This document shows, piece after piece, positions 7,523 to 15,943 of a stretch of DNA of 64,000 nt (position 1 is its first letter; every line of letters starts with the position of its first letter). The notes under the pieces are model-generated. The model saw nothing but the letters and a program-made list of their open reading frames with translations. It had not been told where the DNA came from and did not search any database. A program made the translations under genes and the position numbers. Source of the DNA: an uncultured Collinsella sp. (GTDB taxonomy: Bacteria > Actinomycetota > Coriobacteriia > Coriobacteriales > Coriobacteriaceae); assembly GCA_900541135.1 (NCBI GenBank), contig UQIG01000002.1, forward strand, positions 45,324 through 109,323. Direction: 5' to 3'.

Positions 7523-7551
7523 ATTCTACCCACGAATGACATTTTGGACAA
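7523..7551 (-). promoter_or_regulatory. Promoter facing the toxin-like gene (putative antitoxin RNA)
   Basis: On the minus strand TTGTCC (7551-7546) and TAGAAT (7528-7523) are spaced by exactly 17 bases. No ORF follows. A transcript starting near 7516 would fold the ACGGC...GCCGT hairpin at 7479-7515 and run into the 3' end of the toxin-like mRNA. Confidence 0.55.
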
Positions 7552-7607
7552 TCGGTAATGCCGCTCTAAAAGCCTGGCACAACCGGCACAACCTAGGCGG
7601 TCGCTGG

Positions 7608-7638
7608 ATGTGACAAAGAGGCTGCCCCTTCGTCACAT
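7608..7638. repeat. Palindromic repeat related to the GGGACAGG family
   Basis: ATGTGACAAAG and CTTCGTCACAT arms flank AGGCTGCCC. The arms match the GTGACAAAG arm at 7175 but the core has diverged. Confidence 0.5.
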
Positions 7639-7663
7639 TCCAAATATTGCCTTTACGTGTTGA

Positions 7664-7708
7664 TGCACACGGTGTGCAATAATACTCGCACTGTGCAATA
7701 GCGCACAG
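7664..7708. promoter_or_regulatory. Two palindromes upstream of the TetR-type gene, candidate operator
   Basis: TGCACACGGTGTGCA (7664-7678) is a perfect palindrome. CTGTGC-aatagc-GCACAG (7691-7708) is a second one sharing GTGC half-sites. The pair lies 22-66 bases before the TetR-type start codon, a normal place for an autoregulatory operator. Binding is inferred. Confidence 0.55.
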
Positions 7709-7729
7709 GCTGAGTAACAAGGAGGACGC

Positions 7730-8440
7730 TTGTCCCAGCTCGAGAAATGCGATCGCCGGTCCCTTCGCTCACAGCGTGCCCTTCGCCAGGCACTTGCCAG
7801 CGAACTTGCCGAAAGCGGCGACCTTTCGCGCATTAATGTCGCGTCGCTCACCGAGCGCGCTGGCCTTACGCGCCGCACGTTCTATTCGCACTACCGCGAT
7901 ATTCCCGACTTTATCAATCAAATCGAGGACGGCTTGCTGGCCGAGATTCGTGAGCACATTGAGCTCATCACCGCAGCTCAACTGCCCGATCTCTATCACA
8001 ACATCGATGAGCTCGAGCCGGCGCCCGGTTCGGTTGAGTTGCTGCGCTACCTTGCGGCCAACCGCGATTTGATCGGATCACTGCTGGGTCCGGGCGGCGA
8101 CCAGGCCTTCATTAAAAGAATCATCGATACCGCTCGTGAGGCTGTGGTACCGCGTGCGCAGACGGGCATTTTGGGCTTGGCGCTGGGTACATTCTTTGAC
8201 TACTACGTTACCTACGTCGTGAGCGCCGAGGTCGGCCTGATTCAGCGCTGGTTTGAGCGTGGGCTCACCGAATCGCCCGAGGCCATGGCGCGCATTATGA
8301 CGGTTATCGCCTTTGTGCGTCCCGGCGACCTATATGGCCAACCCATCGATATTAACGTGCCGGAGTACGGCATGAAGTTATTGAATTTGCAGCTCGAGGA
8401 CGCGGTCGACACCGCCGCAACCATCGAGTCCAACAACTAA
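7730..8440 (+). CDS. TetR/AcrR family transcriptional regulator
   Basis: This 236-residue protein starts at a TTG behind AAGGAGG. The N-terminal helix-turn-helix (about residues 10-58) shows the family pattern: SLRSQRALRQALASEL, then NVASLTERAGLTRRTFYSHY with the FYSHY recognition helix. The C-terminal ligand domain (about 75-215) is hydrophobic and includes GTFFDYYVTYVVSAEVGLIQ. The gene is 12 bases from the giant dehydratase-type gene and almost certainly co-transcribed with it. Two palindromes upstream could be its own operator. The effector may be an acyl-CoA or related metabolite, by association only. Confidence 0.85.
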   Translation: MSQLEKCDRRSLRSQRALRQALASELAESGDLSRINVASLTERAGLTRRTFYSHYRDIPDFINQIEDGLLAEIREHIELITAAQLPDLYHNIDELEPAPGSVELLRYLAANRDLIGSLLGPGGDQAFIKRIIDTAREAVVPRAQTGILGLALGTFFDYYVTYVVSAEVGLIQRWFERGLTESPEAMARIMTVIAFVRPGDLYGQPIDINVPEYGMKLLNLQLEDAVDTAATIESNN

Positions 8441-8452
8441 GAGGAGAGACAG

Positions 8453-11400
8453 ATGAGCAAACTCGTCGAGGGCATCAAGGACCGTGTGGTCGTTGCCGCA
8501 CGCGAGGCCGCGCCCGCCGTGGTGGACGCCGCGCAGAAGGCCGCGACCGCGGCTGCCGAGAAAGTTGCTGAGGCAGTTGCCGATGCCAAGAAAACGGCAG
8601 GGGAGACGTCCGTCGCTAGCGAGCCCGCCACCGCCGCTGAGCCCCTAGCCGCCACCGCCGCCCAGGCCCCCGAAGGCGCGATCTTCAACCCCGAGGCCGC
8701 CCGCGGCAACCTGCACCTGGGCATCGACGTGGGCTCCACCACCGTTAAGCTCGCTGTGCTCAACGACGACAACCAGATTGTCTACGCCAAGTACCAGCGT
8801 CACCACACCGACGTCCGCGCTTGCGCCCGCGACCTGTTCGAGGGTGCCGCGACCGTGCTGCCGACGGCCCAGATGACCTGCGCCATTACCGGCTCGGGCG
8901 GCCTGCTGCTGTCCCAGTGGCTCGACCTGGAGTTTGTCCAGGAGGTCATTGCCAGCAAGCGTGCCGTCGAGACCCTCATCCCGGCCACCGATGTCGCCAT
9001 CGAGCTGGGCGGCGAGGACGCCAAGATCATCTACTTTGACAACGGCATCGAGCAGCGCATGAACGGTACCTGCGCCGGCGGTACGGGCGCGTTCATCGAC
9101 CAGATGGCAACCCTGCTGCACACCGATGCCAGCGGCCTTAACGAACTCGCGGCCAACGCCACCACCATCTATCCCATCGCCAGCCGCTGCGGCGTCTTTG
9201 CCAAGACCGACGTCCAACCGCTGCTCAACGAAGGCGCCCGCCCCGAGGACGTGGCTGCCTCCATCTTCCAGGCTGTCGTGACCCAGACCATCTCGGGCCT
9301 GGCGTGCGGCCGTCCCATCCGCGGCAACGTCGCCTTCCTGGGCGGCCCGCTGCAGTATCTCTCCGAGCTGCGCCACCGCTTCTACCTCACGCTCAACCTG
9401 GACGAGGAGCACCGTATCGTGCCCCAAAACGCTCACCTGTTTGTGGCGAGCGGTGCCGCCATGGCGCACGAGTCCAACAAGCTCAGCACGTTCCCGCAGC
9501 TCATCAAGGCCATCGATGCCCTGGGTGACACGCAGGGTGCCGAGGTCGAGCGTCTGGATCCGCTTTTTGCCACCGACGAGGACTTTGCCGAGTTCAAGAA
9601 CCGCCACGACACCGAGGTCGTCCCCAAGGGCAAGCTCGACGGCTACACCGGCCGCGTGTTCATCGGTATCGACGCCGGCTCCACCACCATGAAGGCCGCG
9701 CTCGTGGGCGAGGACGGCCAGCTGTTGCACACCTGGTACGGCAACAACAACGGTGACATCCTGGGCACGGCCAAGGTCATCATGGCCGATTTCTACAACC
9801 ACATCCCCGCCGGCTGCACCATCGGCCACGTGACCACTACGGGCTACGGCGAGGCGCTGCTCATCGAGGCGCTCAAGGCCGACTCCGGCGAGATCGAGAC
9901 CGTTGCGCACCTGCGCGGCGCCAAGGCATTCCTGCCCGGCGTCGAGTTTATTCTGGACATTGGCGGCCAGGACATGAAGTGCCTGCGCGTCAAGGACGGC
10001 GTCATCGAGCACATCATGCTCAACGAGGCCTGCTCGTCGGGCTGCGGCAGCTTTATCGAGAGCTTCGCCGTCTCTATGAACATGGACGTGCGCGCGTTCG
10101 CCAACGCCGCCATCCATGCCAAAGCCCCGGTCGACCTGGGAAGTCGCTGCACGGTCTTTATGAACTCGCGCGTCAAGCAGGCGCAAAAGGAAGGCGCCAC
10201 GGTGGGCGACATCGCCGCCGGCCTGTCCTATTCCGTCATCAAGAATGCCCTGTTCAAGGTCATTAAGCTGCGCGATCCCAAGGAGATCGGCAGCCAGGTA
10301 ATCGTCCAGGGCGGCACCTTTATGTCCGATGCCACGCTGCGCGCGTTTGAGCAGCTCACCGGCGTTCATGCCGTGCGTCCCGACATCGCCGGCTGCATGG
10401 GCGCCTACGGTGCGGCCCTGCTCGCCCGCGATCGCGCCGGCGCCGACGGCACCTCGACCATTCTTTCGGCTGAGGACATCGCGCACCTCACCGTGACGCA
10501 AAAGCATGTCCGCTGCGGCCGTTGCTCCAACAACTGCCAGCTTACCGTCAACGACTTTGGCGGCGGTAGGCGCTTCATTACCGGCAACCGCTGCGAGAAG
10601 GGCGCCGGCCACAAAAAGCAGAAGACTGAGGCCCCCAACCTCTTCAAAAAGAAAAACGAGCTGCTCTTTGACCGCGAGGTCCTGAGCCCCGACGAGGCCC
10701 CGCGCGGCACCGTGGGTATCCCGCGCGCACTCAACATGTACGAGAACTACCCCTTCTGGCATGCGTTCTTTACGCGCCTGGGCTTTAGCGTGCAGCTGTC
10801 CGACCAGTCGAGCAAAAAGACCTACCAGGCGGGCATCGAGTCCATGCCGTCCGAGAGCGTGTGCTATCCGGCCAAGATGAGCCACGGCCACGTGATGAAC
10901 CTCATTGACCGTGACGTCGACTTTATCTGGATGCCGTGCGTGCGCTGGGAGCGCAAGGAGGATCCGACCGCCGGCAACTGCTATAACTGCCCCATCGTCA
11001 TGAGCTACCCCACGGCGCTGGCGCTCAACATCGACGAGATCCGTGAGCAGAACATCGAGTTCCTGTACCCGTTTGTGCCCTATCACGACAAGACCGAGCT
11101 CAAGCGCCGTCTATACCAGGTGCTCGCCGTCGACCGTGTGGCCGATGCTGAGGCCGGTCGCGGTCGCGTGCGCGGTCCCAAGATCACGCGCTCTGAGGTC
11201 GATGCCGCCGTCAACGCCGCCTACGAGGCCGACGCGCGTTTTCACGAGGACATCCAGACCATGGGCGAGGAGGCCCTTAAGTGGGTCGAGGACCACGGCG
11301 GCCACGGCATCGTACTCGCCGGTCGTCCCTACCATAACGACCCCGAGATCAACCATGCCCTGCCCGAGCTTATCTCGAGCTTTGGCTTTGCGGTCTTTAC

Positions 11401-13240
11401 CGAGGATTCGCTCGCGCATCTGGTGAAGCCCGAGCGTCCGATTCGCGTCGTCGATCAGTGGATGTATCACAGCCGCCTGTACGCCGTCGCCCGTTTTGTG
11501 ACGATGCGCAACGACCTGGACCTGATCCAGCTCAATTCCTTCGGCTGCGGCCTGGACGCTCTGACCACTGATCAGGTGCAGGAGATCCTGGAGGCCAGCG
11601 GCAAGATTTACACCGTGCTTAAGATTGACGAGGTGTCCAACTTGGGCGCCGCGCGTATCCGTATTCGCTCGCTCATGGCGGCGCTCAAGGACCAGGAGGC
11701 CGAGCGCTTGGCCGAGGCTACGGCCGCGGGCGAGACTTACGAGCAGGGCGATGCCGCGCCGGTGGCGCCCTCCACGGATGCCCCCGCGTTCGCGAGCCGT
11801 AAGTACACGTTCGAGGCGCAGCGCGAGAGTGCTTCGACCGCGTGGCCCAAGGTGCCCTTTACCGAGCAGATGCGCGAGGAGGGCTACACCATCCTGTGCC
11901 CGCAGATGGCGCCGATCCACTTTGACCTGGTCAAAGAGGTGTTCCGTGGTGCTGGCTACAACTTGGAGCTGCTGCCCTCGACCGATCACGATGCCGTCGA
12001 GGCCGGCCTGCGCTACGTGAACAACGACATCTGCTATCCGTCGATCCTGGTGACGGGCCAGATCATGGAGGCCATCGAGAGCGGTCGATACGACCTGTCC
12101 AAGACAGCCGTGGTTATCAGCCAGACCGGCGGCGGCTGCCGTGCCACCAACTACATCGCACTCATCCGCAAGGCCCTGCGCGAGAGCGGCCACCCCGAGA
12201 TCCCGGTGATCTCGCTTTCGGCCGTGGCGCTGGGCGAGGACAACCCTGGCTTTAAGATTACGCCGGCGCTGCTTAAGCAGGCAGTCTACGCGGTGCTCTT
12301 TGGCGACGTGATGATGCAGATGCTCTATCGCTGCCGCCCGTACGAGGCTACGCCCGGTGCCGCCAACGCGCTCTACGAGGAGTACATGGCGCGCGCTCGC
12401 AAGCTGGCGCCCAAGTTTAACCGCCACAACTACACCAAGCTGTGCCGCGAGGCCATCCGCGCGTTCGACACCATGCCGCTCGTGGGCGAGGGTACCAAGC
12501 CGCGCGTGGGCGTGGTCGGCGAGATCCTGGTCAAGTTCCATCCCACAGCCAACAACCACGTGGTCGATGTCATCGAGCGCGAGGGCTGCGAGGCCGTGGT
12601 GCCGGGTCTGCTCGACTTTTTCCTGTACTCCATGAGCAACGCCGAGCTGCAGAAGGACGAGTTGGGAAGCTCCGCTACCACGCGCGCTGGTATGCAGGCG
12701 CTCATCAAGCTCGTGGACTGGATGCGCACGCCGGTGGAGGAGATGCTCGAGAAGTCCCGCCGCTTCGAGGCGCCCGAGCGCATCGGCACCATGGCCGACA
12801 AGGCCCGCACGGTGCTTTCGGTGTGCAACAACATGGGCGAGGGCTGGCTGCTCACGGCTGAGATGCTCGATCTGATTGACCACGGTGCGCCCAACATCAT
12901 CTGCACGCAGCCCTTCGCGTGCCTGCCCAATCACGTGGTGGGCAAGGCCGTGATTAAGGAGCTGCGCCGCCAGCATCCCGAGAGCAACATCGTTGCGGTG
13001 GACTATGATCCTGGTGCGTCCGAGGTCAACCAGCTCAACCGTATTAAGCTCATGATCAGCGTGGCCAAGGAAAACATGCGCGCCGGCAAGGGCTTTAAGC
13101 TTGAGAAGGTGGCGCCGCTCGCGATGGACGAGGTCACCGGCCAGATGCGTGCCCACGACGGCTGCGTGAGCTGCGGTTCGGTCGATGAGAGCGCCGTGGC
13201 GTCGGTCGCTGAGCGCCTGGGACGCGGCATTAAGAAGTAG
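8453..13240 (+). CDS. Fused 2-hydroxyacyl-CoA dehydratase activase/dehydratase-type protein (BadF/HgdC + DUF2229 + HgdB-like)
   Basis: This 1595-residue protein starts at an ATG behind AGAGGAGAG. Residues 1-85 are an Ala/Val/Lys-rich amphipathic stretch. Two ASKHA activase modules follow, with phosphate motifs GIDVGSTTVK (about 90) and GIDAGSTTMK (about 405). Each carries the cluster-binding cysteine region (NGTCAGGTGAF, ACSSGCGSF). A CGRCSNNC motif is at about 687, a DUF2229-like region at about 745-960, and an HgdB-like region with more cysteines at about 1140-1500. In the small enzymes the activase uses ATP to drive an electron into a dehydratase that removes water from (R)-2-hydroxyacyl-CoA. 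For this very long fused form the substrate is unknown. It follows the TetR-type gene. Confidence 0.85.
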   Translation: MSKLVEGIKDRVVVAAREAAPAVVDAAQKAATAAAEKVAEAVADAKKTAGETSVASEPATAAEPLAATAAQAPEGAIFNPEAARGNLHLGIDVGSTTVKLAVLNDDNQIVYAKYQRHHTDVRACARDLFEGAATVLPTAQMTCAITGSGGLLLSQWLDLEFVQEVIASKRAVETLIPATDVAIELGGEDAKIIYFDNGIEQRMNGTCAGGTGAFIDQMATLLHTDASGLNELAANATTIYPIASRCGVFAKTDVQPLLNEGARPEDVAASIFQAVVTQTISGLACGRPIRGNVAFLGGPLQYLSELRHRFYLTLNLDEEHRIVPQNAHLFVASGAAMAHESNKLSTFPQLIKAIDALGDTQGAEVERLDPLFATDEDFAEFKNRHDTEVVPKGKLDGYTGRVFIGIDAGSTTMKAALVGEDGQLLHTWYGNNNGDILGTAKVIMADFYNHIPAGCTIGHVTTTGYGEALLIEALKADSGEIETVAHLRGAKAFLPGVEFILDIGGQDMKCLRVKDGVIEHIMLNEACSSGCGSFIESFAVSMNMDVRAFANAAIHAKAPVDLGSRCTVFMNSRVKQAQKEGATVGDIAAGLSYSVIKNALFKVIKLRDPKEIGSQVIVQGGTFMSDATLRAFEQLTGVHAVRPDIAGCMGAYGAALLARDRAGADGTSTILSAEDIAHLTVTQKHVRCGRCSNNCQLTVNDFGGGRRFITGNRCEKGAGHKKQKTEAPNLFKKKNELLFDREVLSPDEAPRGTVGIPRALNMYENYPFWHAFFTRLGFSVQLSDQSSKKTYQAGIESMPSESVCYPAKMSHGHVMNLIDRDVDFIWMPCVRWERKEDPTAGNCYNCPIVMSYPTALALNIDEIREQNIEFLYPFVPYHDKTELKRRLYQVLAVDRVADAEAGRGRVRGPKITRSEVDAAVNAAYEADARFHEDIQTMGEEALKWVEDHGGHGIVLAGRPYHNDPEINHALPELISSFGFAVFTEDSLAHLVKPERPIRVVDQWMYHSRLYAVARFVTMRNDLDLIQLNSFGCGLDALTTDQVQEILEASGKIYTVLKIDEVSNLGAARIRIRSLMAALKDQEAERLAEATAAGETYEQGDAAPVAPSTDAPAFASRKYTFEAQRESASTAWPKVPFTEQMREEGYTILCPQMAPIHFDLVKEVFRGAGYNLELLPSTDHDAVEAGLRYVNNDICYPSILVTGQIMEAIESGRYDLSKTAVVISQTGGGCRATNYIALIRKALRESGHPEIPVISLSAVALGEDNPGFKITPALLKQAVYAVLFGDVMMQMLYRCRPYEATPGAANALYEEYMARARKLAPKFNRHNYTKLCREAIRAFDTMPLVGEGTKPRVGVVGEILVKFHPTANNHVVDVIEREGCEAVVPGLLDFFLYSMSNAELQKDELGSSATTRAGMQALIKLVDWMRTPVEEMLEKSRRFEAPERIGTMADKARTVLSVCNNMGEGWLLTAEMLDLIDHGAPNIICTQPFACLPNHVVGKAVIKELRRQHPESNIVAVDYDPGASEVNQLNRIKLMISVAKENMRAGKGFKLEKVAPLAMDEVTGQMRAHDGCVSCGSVDESAVASVAERLGRGIKK

Positions 13241-13269
13241 CTGGCCTGCTATGGGCTGGATATGAGACA

Positions 13270-13305
13270 AACGGGTGGTGGCCGTACCGGCTACCACCCG
13301 TTTTT
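13270..13305 (+). terminator. Rho-independent terminator of the dehydratase-type gene
   Basis: ACGGGTGGT and ACCACCCGT arms with an inner GCC/GGC pair are followed by TTTTT. Confidence 0.92.
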
Positions 13306-13306
13306 G

Positions 13307-13486
13307 CTTGGACATATGTTGCGTAAACGCCCCGACTATCACCCTTTGCGAACTCAGATTTCGGAAGTATGCGGCAAAATCTGAATAGACCGAGCACACC
13401 GAATATGTCCAAGCCCTGTACCTGCGGTTTTATTGGCGGAAAATCGGGGGGTGCTCAAGGGTTCCGGAATTTGCCGCATACTTCCG
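13307..13486. repeat. Intergenic inverted repeats (CTTGGACATAT and CGGAAGTATGCGGCAAA)
   Basis: Two inverted pairs lie in the 417-bp gap before the dehydrogenase gene. CTTGGACATAT at 13307-13317 pairs with 13403-13413. CGGAAGTATGCGGCAAA at 13362-13378 pairs with 13470-13486 without mismatch. The pairs interlock rather than nest, so both hairpins cannot form fully at once. The rest of the gap to 13657 shows no gene. Confidence 0.6.
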
Positions 13487-13657
13487 CAAACGACGTCTCG
13501 GTGGCACAAAAAATCGCCCTCGGAACCCTGAGATAATGAACAGATGTAGCCGTTCGCCGCAAATTACCGTCCGTTTATAGAACCCACCCCCAGTGTGCAG
13601 CCCTCTTACGGTTGAATAAATACACATCTATGGAGTTACGTAAGAGAGGACCGTCCC

Positions 13658-14617
13658 ATGAGCTACAAGACCGTTTGCGTTGCCGGCGGCGGCGTGTTGG
13701 GAAGCCAGATTGCCTTTCAGGCTGCCTACTGCGGCTTTGATGTAACGATTTGGCTGCGCAGCGAGGGCAGCATCGGCCGCACCCAGCCCAAGATCGATCA
13801 TGTGCGTGAGGAGTACATCGCTGCTATCGAGGGCATGGCGGACGGCACGGGCGAGTGGTGCGCCGGTATCGCCGATAGCGGCCAGCCCTTCGACAAGGAG
13901 GCGGCACTCGCTGCCGTCGAGTGTGCCTACTCCACGCTCAAGCTGGAGCTCGATCTTGCCAAGGCAGTGGCCGACGCCGACCTGGTCATCGAGTCTATGG
14001 CTGAGGACACTCAGGCGAAGATCGACTTCTACAAGAAGCTCGCCCCGGTTCTGCCGCAAAAGACCGTCATCGTGACCAACTCCTCCACGCTGCTGCCGAG
14101 TACCTTTGCCAAGTACACCGGCCGCCCCGAGAAGTACCTGTCGCTGCACTTTGCCAATTCCATCTGGAAGAACAACATGACCGAGGTCATGGCTCAGGAC
14201 CAGACCGACAAGCGCTATTTCGATGAGCTCGTCGACTTTGCTAACGATATCCGTATGCTTGCCCTGCCCGTCAACAAGGAAAAGAACGGCTACCTGCTCA
14301 ACTCCATGTTGGTGCCATGGCTGCTCTCGGGCCTTGACCTGTATGTCTCGGGCGTCAGCGACCCCAAGAGCATCGACCTCGCGTGGACGCGCGGCACCGG
14401 CGCTCCCAAGGGTCCGTTCCGCGTGTTCGACACGGTGGGTATCCAGACGGCCTATAACATCGTCATGCAGTATCAGAAGGTCCCGGGCCTGGTGAGTCCG
14501 CTGCTCAAGAAGATGATGATGCCCTACAACTTTAAGGCTATGGCCTCCGTCCTCAAGAAAATGCTCGACGAAGGCAAGCTGGGCGAAAGCTCGGGCGAGG
14601 GCTTCTTCAAGTACTAA
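13658..14617 (+). CDS. 3-hydroxyacyl-CoA dehydrogenase family protein
   Basis: This 319-residue protein has an N-terminal NAD-binding Rossmann fold with CVAGGGVLGSQIAFQAAYCG (about residues 6-25). The family sequence VIESMAEDTQAKIDFYKKLA is at about 110, then TNSSTLLPS and LHFANSIWKNNMTEVM. The C-terminal helical domain contains NGYLLNSMLVPWLLSG and ends SSGEGFFKY, typical of this family. The reaction is NAD-dependent oxidation of 3-hydroxyacyl-CoA or reduction of the 3-keto form. The usual HxxxP segment appears as HFANS, so the substrate may be atypical. It is monocistronic with its own terminator. An AGAGAGGA ribosome site precedes the ATG. Confidence 0.83.
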   Translation: MSYKTVCVAGGGVLGSQIAFQAAYCGFDVTIWLRSEGSIGRTQPKIDHVREEYIAAIEGMADGTGEWCAGIADSGQPFDKEAALAAVECAYSTLKLELDLAKAVADADLVIESMAEDTQAKIDFYKKLAPVLPQKTVIVTNSSTLLPSTFAKYTGRPEKYLSLHFANSIWKNNMTEVMAQDQTDKRYFDELVDFANDIRMLALPVNKEKNGYLLNSMLVPWLLSGLDLYVSGVSDPKSIDLAWTRGTGAPKGPFRVFDTVGIQTAYNIVMQYQKVPGLVSPLLKKMMMPYNFKAMASVLKKMLDEGKLGESSGEGFFKY

Positions 14618-14656
14618 AAAATGATCCCTCGGGGACGGAGGAAAGCGGATCATTTT
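14618..14656 (+). terminator. Terminator of the 3-hydroxyacyl-CoA dehydrogenase gene
   Basis: AAAATGATCC and GGATCATTTT arms begin at the stop codon; the symmetric A and T tracts allow action in both directions. Confidence 0.75.
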
Positions 14657-14702
14657 CGGCCGCCAACAGTGAGAAGATGGACCCAGAAATAGAAAGGAGT
14701 GG

Positions 14703-15176
14703 CAATGGGCCGGCTCGGGCTTTGAGGACAAGTTGCTGCAGGCCCAGGGCGATTTTTCGCTCAACGCGGGCCAGCACAGCGTGACGTATCTGCCGAGTTC
14801 TGACACGGCAACGACTGGTCGCTACCAGGTGCTGCTATACGACAACAACTTTGGTGCGGCCGAAAGCTATCCCAAGTTCGACTGGGGCCAGCTGGGCGCC
14901 GCGGTGGTGACCGACTACAGCCGCGGCTCGCATTCGTTTGGGCGCATCTTTACGGTGGACGAGGTGGCACGCACCTACGGGCTCGAAGACCAGATCGCGG
15001 TGCCGTTCTCGGGCTACGTTAGCAGTGTGCAGCGCGTCGGCAATTCGAACAGCATGCTCGTGGCATCGGGTCAGGCCAAGACCTTCACCGAGTACGACCG
15101 CTACGGTCTGCCCATCGCTACCTACGAGATGGAAGCCGAAAAGTATATCTACCGCGTGTACAAGTACGAGCTGTAG
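14703..15176 (+). pseudogene. Arylsulfotransferase (ASST-like) C-terminal remnant
   Basis: An open frame of about 157 codons lacks a usable in-frame start; the first TTG (14733) has no ribosome site. Its sequence fits the C-terminal beta-propeller and tail of bacterial aryl-sulfate sulfotransferases. NAGQHSVTYLP is followed by RYQVLLYDNNFG, YSRGSHSFGRIFTVDEVART, FSGYVSSVQRVGNSNSMLVA and a closing ITEY-like TFTEYDRYGL. A good ribosome site (AAAGGAG) and ATG sit at 14693-14707 but in another frame that stops after six codons. A large internal deletion joining the original start to the 3' end would explain this. Full-length relatives are about 500-600 residues. Confidence 0.6.
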
Positions 15177-15327
15177 GGCTGCGCTTAGGTTTGACCAATG
15201 GAGTATGAAAACACGCCGCTCGCCGATACCCCCTCCGCGAGTGGCAGCCATATGGTTTGATAAAAGAAGCATATAGTTGTCGCCAGCCTGCTGGGGACGT
15301 TCCCCTCTGACATTGGAGGCTCCAGGT

Positions 15328-15366
15328 ATGTTTCGCGCTCCGTTAAACAACTATCGGTTGGGCTAA
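15328..15366 (+). CDS. Twelve-residue leader peptide ORF
   Basis: GGAGG (15315-15319) is eight bases before an ATG opening MFRAPLNNYRLG and a TAA. One base later the next gene's ATG begins (TAACATG). The downstream gene has no ribosome site of its own, so it probably depends on ribosomes finishing this mini-ORF. This could be a coupling device or a regulatory leader. Confidence 0.5.
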   Translation: MFRAPLNNYRLG

Positions 15367-15367
15367 C

Positions 15368-15817
15368 ATGGGCCGCCGTGCTATTTCGATAACCCTTGCA
15401 GTGGTCTGCCTGGCTGTGCTCCTGGGCGCTACAGGGCTGTTTGCTATAAGCCGAGAAACGTCCTATATGCAGGAGTGCGCTTCCGAAGGGTTTGCCATTG
15501 ACGGTTACTATCGGGACGACAAGACGAGTCTGGAAACCCTGGCCTTTCTTGAAGAGGATAACCATCGGTGGCAACTGGTCGACAAAGACGGCAGCTGCGT
15601 TGACGGGCAGTTTAAGCGTACGGACGATCCCAATATCCTGGTATTAAAGAAGGAAAACGGCGAAGAGTTCGGCACGGTTCACGTTGCATATATATCGCGC
15701 CGACGCAATCAAGGGCAGATTTACCTAATTAGAAATACTAAGGTGACCCGATTTTATCTTGTGAGCACCGATCCGGCGTTTACGGTGGAGTCTGGCGAGG
15801 TCGATTCGGACAGTTGA
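15368..15817 (+). CDS. Secreted or membrane-anchored hypothetical protein
   Basis: This 149-residue protein has an N-terminal hydrophobic segment (about residues 6-26) with a preceding RR pair, acting as a signal peptide or single anchor. The exported part is polar and rich in charged residues, with a CASEGFAIDGYY stretch and a later cysteine (DGSCVDGQF) that could form a disulfide. I do not recognise a family. The pattern of short strands suggests a small beta-rich lipocalin-like or DUF4-type exported domain, but that is a guess. Translation is probably coupled to the 12-codon ORF that ends one base before this ATG. A bidirectional hairpin follows it. Confidence 0.65.
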   Translation: MGRRAISITLAVVCLAVLLGATGLFAISRETSYMQECASEGFAIDGYYRDDKTSLETLAFLEEDNHRWQLVDKDGSCVDGQFKRTDDPNILVLKKENGEEFGTVHVAYISRRRNQGQIYLIRNTKVTRFYLVSTDPAFTVESGEVDSDS

Positions 15818-15829
15818 TTCACGGCAATA

Positions 15830-15880
15830 AAAAAGCGAGCGGGGCGCGGGTGTGAACTGCACCCCGCTATTTGCTCGTGT
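15830..15880. terminator. Bidirectional terminator between convergent genes
   Basis: AAAAAAGCGAGC with an inner GCGGGG...CCCCGC stem and GCTCG forms a hairpin shared by the secreted-protein gene and the DUF389 gene, which converge here. Confidence 0.65.
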
Positions 15881-15943
15881 CCGTATCGCACCTGCGCCTC
15901 GTCGTAACTTGCGTCCGTGCGAGCATTCATCCCGCGCTCTGCA

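Noticed and set aside
8645..13399. Very long open frames on the minus strand (813 and 762 codons) opposite the dehydratase-type gene
   Set aside because: They have no ribosome sites or domains, and their residue composition is that of an antisense shadow in GC-rich codons. The plus-strand protein has clear motifs throughout.
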